DNA of 5,428 bases from Chitinophagaceae bacterium (GTDB lineage: Bacteria; Bacteroidota; Bacteroidia; Chitinophagales; Chitinophagaceae), in the NCBI GenBank assembly GCA_018061385.1, contig JAGOUF010000201.1, positions 1 to 5,428 of the forward strand, in the 5' to 3' direction. The notes beneath the pieces were generated by a model, which was not told where the DNA came from, did not search any database, and saw nothing but the letters and a program-made list of their open reading frames with translations. Below are positions 1 through 5,013 of the stretch, piece by piece; positions within the stretch are counted from its first letter, which is position 1, and the number at the start of each line of letters is the position of its first letter. Position numbers and translations under genes: made by a program.

Positions 1-629
1 TGTAACTGTATTAATAAACATTCTTGTAAATCTCTTGCACCAATTCCTGGTGGATCGAATTGTTGTATTTGGCGAATAAGGGCTTCAACTTCTTTTTCGT
101 TGGTAATTACATTTTGTCTAAAAGCCAAATCGTCTACAATGCTGCTCAATTCTCTTCTTAAATAACCATCATCATCTAAGCTACCAACAATTTGTTCGGC
201 AACTTTAAATTTGCGTTCATCTAAATCTAACATGCCTAATTGATTAATGAGTAACTCGTAAAAACTTACTTCATTTTTAATTGGCAAAACCTTGCTATCA
301 TCCATTTCAGGATAATTGTCATCTTTCATTTTATAATCCCCAACTTCATCATCTCCATCTTGTACATAATCGGCAATATCTATGTTTTCATATTCCTCTT
401 CGCTTCCATCTAATGGCTCATCATTGCTTTCAAATTCATCTTTTATATCGTCGCTAAATTCATCTTCCATGCCTTCTTCGCCTTGTTCCAATGCTGGGTT
501 TTCTTCCAATTCTTCTTTTATTCTTTCTTCTAAATTGGCAGTAGGAATTTGCAGCAATTTCATTAACTGAATTTGCTGAGGCGATAATTTTTGTAATAGT
601 TTTTGTTGTATCGACTGGCTTAAGCTCAT
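1..629 (-). CDS. rpoN: RNA polymerase sigma-54 factor RpoN, N-terminal part (runs off the left edge)
   Basis: Sigma-54 directs core RNA polymerase to -24/-12 promoters and needs an AAA+ enhancer-binding activator to melt DNA. Seen: 209 codons from an ATG at 629-627 to the window edge with no stop, so the C-terminal DNA-binding part with the RpoN box is outside. Residues 1-48 match region I: a Gln/Leu-rich start (MSLSQSIQQKLLQKLSPQQI), then QLMKLLQIPTANLEERIKEE and the hallmark ELEENPALE. Residues 48-111 form an acidic linker (30 Asp/Glu in 64), equivalent to region II. From about residue 120 the core-binding region begins, with SFYELLINQL, the SLDDDGYL motif and FDPPGIGARDLQECLLIQL, all typical of the family. 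The mRNA before the ATG is A/T-rich with no Shine-Dalgarno. The divergent neighbour is a small secreted-protein gene. The family call is secure; which genes it controls cannot be seen here. Confidence 0.96.
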   Translation of the reverse strand, partial: MSLSQSIQQKLLQKLSPQQIQLMKLLQIPTANLEERIKEELEENPALEQGEEGMEDEFSDDIKDEFESNDEPLDGSEEEYENIDIADYVQDGDDEVGDYKMKDDNYPEMDDSKVLPIKNEVSFYELLINQLGMLDLDERKFKVAEQIVGSLDDDGYLRRELSSIVDDLAFRQNVITNEKEVEALIRQIQQFDPPGIGARDLQECLLIQL

Positions 630-644
630 CTATATAAATTTAAT

Positions 645-668
645 GTTTCAACTTTCACATTTTGAAAC
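645..668. repeat. Inverted repeat GTTTCAA-N10-TTGAAAC between rpoN and the small secreted-protein gene
   Basis: A 7-bp perfect inverted repeat: GTTTCAA at 645-651 and TTGAAAC at 662-668, separated by 10 bases. TTGAAAC occurs again at 714-720, across the TTG start of the rightward gene. It lies 16 bp upstream of the rpoN start codon, inside its likely 5' leader or promoter. It could be a weak operator or an RNA hairpin; in AT-rich DNA a 7-bp repeat may also be chance. Confidence 0.3.
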
Positions 669-689
669 TTCAATTTGGCTGTAAATTTA
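661..689 (+). promoter_or_regulatory. Candidate Bacteroidota-type promoter for the small secreted-protein gene
   Basis: TTTG at 661-664, a 17-base spacer, then TAAATTTA at 682-689. This fits the Bacteroidota sigma-A pattern TTG-N17-23-TAnnTTTG with one mismatch in the -7 element. The -7 element lies in a perfect palindrome, GTAAATTTAC (681-690), so it could be read on either strand. No good -33 element sits at the right distance on the minus strand for rpoN. The start site would fall near 694-696, giving a leader of about 20 nt before the TTG at 714. Weak support. Confidence 0.25.
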
Positions 690-713
690 CATGCAAACTA
701 AAGCAAGAATTAC

Positions 714-992
714 TTGAAACAGATTTGTTTATTTACGATTTTCTTTCTATATGCCGTTTTTAACAGTCAAGCACAACGATTGTTAAACAATCGCTTTAGT
801 AATATTCAATTGAAAGATTCTGTAAAAGTTTTTACCAAGCCACTATCAATTATTCCAACAAATTTTTACAATAGCCAATTGGGTTTTATATGTAAAAAAG
901 AATTGTTGTTAGAAAAGAAAACCAAGATTCCCTTTAGGTTTAGATTGGGCAGCTTGGCTTATACCAATATGTTGGAAGGAAAGAAGTATTAA
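714..992 (+). CDS. Small secreted hypothetical protein with a TTG start
   Basis: Function unknown. Seen: 92 codons starting with TTG at 714 and ending with TAA at 990-992. The N-terminus is a good signal peptide: MKQ, a hydrophobic stretch at about residues 4-16, and cleavage after Ser18-Gln19-Ala20, giving a mature chain of about 72 residues starting Gln-Arg. The mature part is basic, with LGFICKKELLLEKKTKIPFR and then a segment ending RLGSLAYTNMLEGKKY. From memory this resembles short uncharacterised proteins common in Chitinophagaceae and relatives (pattern LGFFCKKE...KIPLRFRLGSL.Y...LEGK); this was not checked by search. TTG is chosen because an in-frame stop lies just upstream (TAA at 699-701), the next ATG is near the C-terminus, and only TTG gives a complete signal peptide. 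An ATG at 691 is in another frame and stops after 8 codons. The stop codon is 4 bp from that of the convergent neighbour. Confidence 0.75.
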   Translation: MKQICLFTIFFLYAVFNSQAQRLLNNRFSNIQLKDSVKVFTKPLSIIPTNFYNSQLGFICKKELLLEKKTKIPFRFRLGSLAYTNMLEGKKY

Positions 993-996
993 CTAA

Positions 997-2109
997 TTAT
1001 TTCCACACTGTTTCTACATCATTGTATCCTCTAATGGGAAAATTATTTTTTCTGTTTGAATTTTGAGCATAGCTACCACGTTTGGTATAAATAGCAATTG
1101 AACCACCACCACTTGTACCTGGTCCATCTAACGGATCAAACACTTTTATCATTGCTATATCGGCAGGATTTACAAAAATTGGATCCGTTGGACTAAGTCT
1201 AAATTCATCAATATATACATCTACCTTACTATTTCTTCTTGTAATATCATATCCACCTTCTTCATTGGGGTTAATTTGCATGCTAGGGATTTTTCCTCTC
1301 AAAAACTGAAAAACATCTACAGCACTCAGTAACTCAACATCATCAATTCCATCAAATACTTTTCCGCCTTTAAACAAACCAGTTGCATATTCATCATCAA
1401 ATTTTTCAATCGCTTTTTTCTTACTCGATTTTACAACCACTTCTTGTAAAGTAAATTTTCCAGTAAATCGCTTTCCGTCAAGTGAGTATGGTTTAATTGT
1501 ATCGGCAGCAATTAATTTTGGATGTCCTACATCTACAATTTGAGTATAAGAAACTAGTGGAGTAAAGGCCGAATCTATTGGTGTTTCCAAATCAATAAAA
1601 ATATCTTTTTTAGATTTTCCTGTTTCAGAAAAAATAAATCTGGCAGTATCTGGAAAAGCCATTTTACCTATAGTAAATGCACCATCAATATTGGGTTGTA
1701 TGGTATTTATATATGTTTCTTTACGCTTACTTAGCATAAAAAAAGTTAAGCCTTTTGATTTTTTGTTATAATCTCTCACCTTCCCTTTTATTGAAAAAAA
1801 TGTTGGTTGAACTAGGAAATTTATGGCATAACGTCCATCGGGTAAAGTAGAATCTATTACCAAATCAAACGATGCATTGCCATTTAATAGTGGATAACGA
1901 AATTTCCAAATTCTAGTTTTTTGAATGTCTTCAATCCAAACATTCAACGTAAGAGCACTATGCTCTTTTGAAGTGTATTTATACAAACAATCTATACTAA
2001 TGGTATCTTTTTTTTCGAAAGATTTTTTATTGATGGTTACATAAAGAGAATCGGCAGAAAATGCAAAATTGCAACAAAGAATACTTGCCAATAAAAAAGT
2101 TAGCTTCAT
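997..2109 (-). CDS. Exported protein with MG2-like, carboxypeptidase-regulatory-like and TonB-plug segments, no beta-barrel
   Basis: Molecular role unknown; probably periplasmic or outer-membrane associated. Start: the open frame extends to 2199, but the ATG at 2109-2107 is preferred because it gives a signal peptide (MKLTFLLASILCCNFAFSAD, cleavage near residues 18-19) and avoids overlap with the divergent gene. The protein is then 370 residues. Residues about 20-103 resemble an MG2 (macroglobulin-type) beta-sandwich: NKKSFEKKDTI near the start and STLPDGRYAINFLVQP near the end. Residues about 106-160 look like a carboxypeptidase D regulatory-like domain (FSIKGKVRDYN...DGAFTIGKMAFPDTARFIF). 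Residues about 220-345 resemble a SusC/TonB-receptor plug: LQEVVVKSSKKK, DVFQFLRGKIPSMQI, VDVYIDEF, then FVNPADIAMIKVFDPLDGPG and GGGSIAIYTKRG. Only 25 residues follow, ending GYNDVETVWK, so there is no room for a 22-strand barrel. The two Cys after the signal core do not form a lipobox. Domain calls are by eye. Confidence 0.82.
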   Translation of the reverse strand: MKLTFLLASILCCNFAFSADSLYVTINKKSFEKKDTISIDCLYKYTSKEHSALTLNVWIEDIQKTRIWKFRYPLLNGNASFDLVIDSTLPDGRYAINFLVQPTFFSIKGKVRDYNKKSKGLTFFMLSKRKETYINTIQPNIDGAFTIGKMAFPDTARFIFSETGKSKKDIFIDLETPIDSAFTPLVSYTQIVDVGHPKLIAADTIKPYSLDGKRFTGKFTLQEVVVKSSKKKAIEKFDDEYATGLFKGGKVFDGIDDVELLSAVDVFQFLRGKIPSMQINPNEEGGYDITRRNSKVDVYIDEFRLSPTDPIFVNPADIAMIKVFDPLDGPGTSGGGSIAIYTKRGSYAQNSNRKNNFPIRGYNDVETVWK

Positions 2110-2161
2110 GAAGTGAAAGTAAATATCATTTTCGATACTCGTAAACTGTTGGCTATTTTTT

Positions 2162-2212
2162 GCAAATTTTAGCAATTTCATCACATTATCATGCTTCATC
2201 TTTTAAATTTGC
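2162..2212. repeat. Inverted repeat GCAAATTT / AAATTTGC in the divergent promoter region
   Basis: GCAAATTT at 2162-2169 and its reverse complement AAATTTGC at 2205-2212 are 35 bases apart, in the 107-bp gap between the leftward plug-protein gene and the rightward glycosyltransferase. The right arm is part of a perfect -7 element on the plus strand. The left arm, read on the minus strand, gives TAAAATTTGC (2171-2162), one base longer than TAAATTTGC. The simplest reading is two back-to-back -7 elements rather than an operator. The minus-strand element would give a leader of roughly 45-50 nt. Confidence 0.4.
2204..2211 (+). promoter_or_regulatory. -7 promoter element TAAATTTG just before the glycosyltransferase start
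   Basis: TAAATTTG is a perfect match to the Bacteroidota -7 consensus TAnnTTTG. Only CAGCC (2212-2216) separates it from the ATG at 2217, so transcription would begin at or within a few bases of the start codon and the mRNA would be leaderless or nearly so. No TTG lies 17-23 bases upstream, so the -33 element is weak or absent. The 13-base string TAAATTTGCAGCC closely matches TACATTTGCTGCC before gldC. Confidence 0.5.
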
Positions 2213-2216
2213 AGCC

Positions 2217-3344
2217 ATGCGAATTGCAGTAAATACAAGGTTTTTATTAAAAAATAATTTGGAAGGTTATGGATATTATATTCATGAGCTAATGCAACGC
2301 ATTACACAAACCCATACACAACACGAGTTTTTATTTGTATTTGATCGGCCTTTTGATGCTGCATTTATTTATGGAAAAAATGTTACAGCCAAAGTTTTAA
2401 AACCTACGGCAAGACATGCACTGTCGTTTAAAATTTGGTACGACATTCAATTTACATTGGCTGCAAAAAAATTTAAAGCCCATGTAATGGTTAGTTTAGA
2501 TGGCTTTTGTAGTTTAACTACCAGCATTCCACAAGTATTGGCAGTTCACGATTTGGCTTTTATACATCACCCAAAACTTATTCCCTTTTGGCATTTATGG
2601 TATTATAAGTTGTACCAAAAAAAGTTTATCCAAAAAGCTGCTCAACTAGTTACAGTTAGTGAATTTAGTAAGCAAGATATTATCCATCAGTATAAAATAA
2701 ACAGCAACAAAATTCATATTGTTGGCAATGCACCAAGAAAAAATTTTGTACCAATTAATAGTGCCAATAAAGAATATGCAAAAAAGCATTATGCCGAAGG
2801 TTGCGAATATTTTTTATTTGTTGGTGGCATACATCCAAGAAAAAATTTATTGCAATTGCTTAAAGCTTTTTCCCTTTTTAAAAAAAGACAATTGAGTAGC
2901 ATGAAGTTGTTGGTTGCAGGAAAACTAGCTTGGCAATACAGCGATATCATTGAAAGGTTGAAAACCTATAAATATAGAGACGATGTTTTTTTATTGGATT
3001 ATTTACCCGAAGGTGAATTGGCAAAAGTTACAGCTGCTGCTTATGCACTTATTTTTCCATCGGTTTTTGAAGGATTTGGAGTACCCATTATTGAAGCCAT
3101 GCAATCAGGTGTACCAGTAGCTTGTAGCAATACCAGCAGTATGCCAGAAGTTGCAGGCAATGCAGCTTTATTCTTTGACCCATTAAACGAAACAGATATT
3201 GCACAACAAATGATGTTGCTGTATAAAGATGAAACATTAAGAACCCAATTAATACAACAAGGTTTTGAAAATGCCAAGCAATATTCTTGGAACACATCGG
3301 CTCAACAACTTTGGCAAATAATTGAACAAACAGCAACAATATAA
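2217..3344 (+). CDS. GT4-family glycosyltransferase (GT-B fold)
   Basis: Likely a retaining glycosyltransferase that moves a sugar from a nucleotide-sugar donor to an unknown acceptor, in the cytoplasm or at the inner membrane face, probably for a surface glycan. Seen: 375 residues, normal for the family, with no signal peptide. Residues 1-30 carry the N-terminal Rossmann strand and glycine loop (MRIAVNTRF...NLEGYGYY). VHDLAF has His111-Asp112, a typical position in the N-terminal domain. The C-terminal domain starts near residue 195 with FLFVGGIHPRKN, whose Arg208-Lys209 match the donor-phosphate-binding basic pair. The EX7E signature is EGFGVPIIE, Glu285 and Glu293, followed by SGVPVACSNTSSMPEV and ALFFDP. 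Start: the frame is open back to 2160, but ATG 2217 places the MRIAVNTRF strand at the N-terminus as in homologues. It is divergent from the plug-protein gene and 46 bp upstream of gldC. Donor and acceptor cannot be read from sequence. Confidence 0.93.
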   Translation: MRIAVNTRFLLKNNLEGYGYYIHELMQRITQTHTQHEFLFVFDRPFDAAFIYGKNVTAKVLKPTARHALSFKIWYDIQFTLAAKKFKAHVMVSLDGFCSLTTSIPQVLAVHDLAFIHHPKLIPFWHLWYYKLYQKKFIQKAAQLVTVSEFSKQDIIHQYKINSNKIHIVGNAPRKNFVPINSANKEYAKKHYAEGCEYFLFVGGIHPRKNLLQLLKAFSLFKKRQLSSMKLLVAGKLAWQYSDIIERLKTYKYRDDVFLLDYLPEGELAKVTAAAYALIFPSVFEGFGVPIIEAMQSGVPVACSNTSSMPEVAGNAALFFDPLNETDIAQQMMLLYKDETLRTQLIQQGFENAKQYSWNTSAQQLWQIIEQTATI

Positions 3345-3351
3345 TCTATTG

Positions 3352-3359
3352 TACATTTG
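3352..3359 (+). promoter_or_regulatory. -7 promoter element TACATTTG upstream of gldC
   Basis: TACATTTG perfectly matches TAnnTTTG. It lies 7 bp after the glycosyltransferase stop and 31 bp before the gldC ATG, predicting a leader of about 25 nt. The nearest plausible -33 TTG (3322-3324) is 27 bases away, longer than usual. It suggests that gldC and yqeY have their own promoter besides any read-through from the glycosyltransferase gene. Confidence 0.5.
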
Positions 3360-3390
3360 CTGCCATTTTACAAACATAAAATAAGCTTTC

Positions 3391-3738
3391 ATGCCTCAAT
3401 CAACCATTACCGTAGACGTACATTTAGATAAAGACAAAGTACCAGATCAAATTAATTGGACTGCTGATAATAGCAGTGCCGAAGCAATGCAAAAAGCCAA
3501 AGCCATGATGCTTTCTTTTTGGGATGGGGGCGATAAGAGTGCCCTAAGAATAGACCTATGGACCAAAGACATGATGGTTGATGAAATGGCAGATTTTTTC
3601 TACCAAACTTTTATGGGCATGGCCGATAGTTATAATAGAGCAACACACAACGAAGAAATGGTAAATGATATTAGAACCTTTGCAAAAGGTTTTTACAAAA
3701 AATTTAGAGATCAACAATTACAAGAAAACAAAGGATAA
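3391..3738 (+). CDS. gldC: Gliding motility protein GldC homologue
   Basis: GldC is a small soluble protein found across Bacteroidota. In Flavobacterium johnsoniae it is needed for efficient gliding but is not an essential part of the machinery; its biochemical role is unknown. Seen: 115 residues, the usual length, no signal peptide or membrane segment, hence probably cytoplasmic. Family features are STITVDVHLDKDKVPDQINW near the N-terminus, AMMLSFWDGGDKSALRIDLW in the middle, then TKDMMVDEMADFFYQTF, MADSYNRAT and a helical C-terminus (MVNDIRTFAKGFYKKF). The LRIDLWTKDM.VDEM core is the clearest signature. gldB, its neighbour in F. johnsoniae, is not here; the upstream gene is a glycosyltransferase. 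yqeY follows after 40 bp, suggesting co-transcription. Presence of gldC does not prove gliding, since non-gliding Bacteroidota also carry it. Confidence 0.93.
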   Translation: MPQSTITVDVHLDKDKVPDQINWTADNSSAEAMQKAKAMMLSFWDGGDKSALRIDLWTKDMMVDEMADFFYQTFMGMADSYNRATHNEEMVNDIRTFAKGFYKKFRDQQLQENKG

Positions 3739-3778
3739 CTTTAGCATAAATATATTGTTGGAATTAAAAAATTAAAAT

Positions 3779-4228
3779 ATGAGCTTAGAAACAGAAATAA
3801 TGGTTTTATTAAAAGAAGCAATGAAAGCAAAAGACGAAGCTTCACTACGTGGAATTCGTGCCATTAAAGCAGAAATTATTAAAGCCAAAACAGAACCCGG
3901 TGCTGGTGGACAAATTACAGAAGAAGGCGAACTAAAATTGTTGCAAAAACTGGTGAAACAACGTAAAGACAGTTTAGAGATTTTCACCCAACAAAATCGT
4001 ACAGATTTAGCTCAAAAAGAACAAGAAGAAATTGATATTATAGAAAAATTTTTGCCAAAACAAATGAACGAAGCTGAACTTGAAGCTGCATTACAAGCAA
4101 TTATTGCACAAGTTGGTGCAAGCTCTGCAGCAGATTTAGGCAAAGTAATGGGCGTTGCAAGTAAACAACTTGCAGGCAAGGCCGATGGTAAAACCATTAG
4201 TGCAACTGTAAAAAAACTATTGAGCTAA
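3779..4228 (+). CDS. yqeY: GatB/YqeY-domain protein
   Basis: A 149-residue stand-alone YqeY protein, the usual length. The family is related to the C-terminal tail domain of GatB, the glutamyl-/aspartyl-tRNA amidotransferase subunit, so tRNA binding is often suspected, but its cellular job is not established. Seen: an N-terminal helical half (LRGIRAIKAEIIKAKTEPG, then KLVKQRKDSLEIF and RTDLAQKEQEEIDIIEKFLP) and a C-terminal half with the conserved LGKVMGVASKQLAGKADGK followed by ISATVKKLLS. The region before the ATG is A-rich (GGAATTAAAAAATTAAAAT) with no clear Shine-Dalgarno, typical of Bacteroidota starts. It lies 40 bp after gldC; a near-consensus -7 (TAACTTTA, 3736-3743) overlaps the gldC stop but has no -33 partner. 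A strong hairpin terminator follows the stop by 24 bp. Confidence 0.95.
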   Translation: MSLETEIMVLLKEAMKAKDEASLRGIRAIKAEIIKAKTEPGAGGQITEEGELKLLQKLVKQRKDSLEIFTQQNRTDLAQKEQEEIDIIEKFLPKQMNEAELEAALQAIIAQVGASSAADLGKVMGVASKQLAGKADGKTISATVKKLLS

Positions 4229-4252
4229 TTGTTGCTTTTAAATAGCTAAACC

Positions 4253-4294
4253 AAAAAATCCAAATGCGTTTGTACAAACGCATTTGGATTTTTT
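4253..4294 (+). terminator. Intrinsic terminator: perfect 42-bp palindrome after yqeY
   Basis: Bases 4253-4294 are an exact palindrome with its axis between 4273 and 4274. Each arm is 21 bases: AAAAAATCCAAATGCGTTTG plus T, mirrored by A plus CAAACGCATTTGGATTTTTT. The transcript can fold into a long stem closed by a small GUAC-centred loop, followed by a U-run, as in rho-independent termination. It should end the gldC-yqeY transcript and isolate cvpA. Because both ends carry the A-run/T-run, it would also work on the opposite strand. Confidence 0.93.
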
Positions 4295-4318
4295 ATTCAA
4301 CCACTCATTTAGTGTAAC

Positions 4319-4855
4319 ATGTTTATAGATACATTGTGTATTATTTTACTTGTAACAGCTTGCATAAAGGGTTATAGCCGTGGTTTAATTGTAGCGGTAT
4401 TTTCATTTTTTGCAATCTTTTTGGGCATTTTAGCATCTGTAAAATTAAGTGCAGTGGTAGCCAATTATTTACAAGAACATGCTAAATTAAGTTTGCAATT
4501 TTTACCATTTATTGCATTTGCTTTAGTTATGATTTCGGTAGCTATTCTTGTAAAATTTTTAGCCAAGATTATAGAAAAAACTGCTGAGTTTGTTTTAATG
4601 GGTTGGATAAATAAATTAGGTGGAATTTTGTTGTATGGCTTACTGTATTTTAGTGTGCTAAGTGTAAGTTTATTTTACTTAATTCATAGTGGTATCATTG
4701 GCATTGGCACTGTAGAAAGTTCTAGTTTTTACAAATACATTGAGCCCTTAGGACCCAAAACTGTAAATGCAGTTGGCTACATTATACCAATCTTTAAAAA
4801 CTTGTTTATACAACTCAATAATTTTTTTACAGCAGTAGCAGCAAGCAACACTTAG
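4319..4855 (+). CDS. cvpA: CvpA-family membrane protein
   Basis: CvpA proteins are inner-membrane proteins first named for colicin V production in E. coli, later linked to envelope stress tolerance; the molecular activity is unknown. Seen: 178 residues with four hydrophobic segments at about residues 3-16, 22-47, 60-84 and 99-126. The family pattern is present: an acidic residue before the first helix (MFIDTL), KGYSRGL between helices 1 and 2, a charged loop after helix 3 (KFLAKIIEKTAE), WINKLGGILLYGLL starting helix 4, then a soluble tail with SSFYKYIEPLGPKTVNAVGY. ATG 4319 is the first start after the yqeY terminator and matches the usual family N-terminus. No strong -7 element is visible in the 24 bp between palindrome and start, so its promoter is unclear and some read-through is possible. 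Confidence 0.9.
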   Translation: MFIDTLCIILLVTACIKGYSRGLIVAVFSFFAIFLGILASVKLSAVVANYLQEHAKLSLQFLPFIAFALVMISVAILVKFLAKIIEKTAEFVLMGWINKLGGILLYGLLYFSVLSVSLFYLIHSGIIGIGTVESSSFYKYIEPLGPKTVNAVGYIIPIFKNLFIQLNNFFTAVAASNT

Positions 4856-4919
4856 TTTGTGTATAAAACAATACAATTAATTATGTACAAAATACAATAA
4901 CTTAGCAGCATACACATTA

Positions 4920-4957
4920 TGCTATTGTAAACAAGTTTGTTAACGATAGTAATTTTT
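4920..4957 (+). terminator. Imperfect stem-loop with T-run between cvpA and the hydrolase gene
   Basis: Bases 4920-4935 pair with 4936-4951: TGCTATTGTAAACAAG against TTTGTTAACGATAGTA. Apart from one A-A mismatch (4929/4942) and the central G-T, all positions are Watson-Crick or G-U. The stem is followed by TTTTT at 4953-4957 and a second T-run at 4962-4967. It could be a weak terminator for cvpA, whose stop is 65 bp upstream. If the hydrolase promoter lies upstream instead (TAACTTAG at 4898-4905 is one mismatch from consensus), it would be a hairpin in that gene's leader. The stem is AT-rich, so stability is modest. Confidence 0.45.
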
Positions 4958-5013
4958 AATTGTTTTTACCTTTATTTGTATTAAGCCACAAACCCTAGCT
5001 AAGAAATTAAAGA

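Noticed and set aside
382..570. Ser-rich 62-codon plus-strand frame
   Set aside because: It is the antisense of the acidic linker of rpoN (Glu/Asp codons read backwards give Ser/Phe) and has no features of its own.
2110..2199. Upstream extension of the plug-protein frame to 2199
   Set aside because: It would bury the signal peptide behind 30 extra residues and overlap the region before the divergent glycosyltransferase; ATG 2109 fits an exported protein.
2160..2216. Upstream extension of the glycosyltransferase to ATG 2160
   Set aside because: The added 19 residues precede the natural N-terminal strand MRIAVNTRF and would cover the perfect -7 element at 2204-2211.
3041..3339. Two minus-strand frames of 83-84 codons inside the glycosyltransferase gene
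   Set aside because: They overlap the conserved EX7E region of a clear gene on the other strand; both are Cys-rich, low-quality shadow translations.
3772..4197. Minus-strand frames of 71 and 61 codons inside yqeY
   Set aside because: They are shadows of a well-conserved coding sequence, with no homologous look and no start context.
4861..4900. Repeated ATACAAT strings (around 4871 and 4893) after cvpA
   Set aside because: Two 7-base copies in very AT-rich DNA; too short and irregular to call a repeat array or binding-site cluster.
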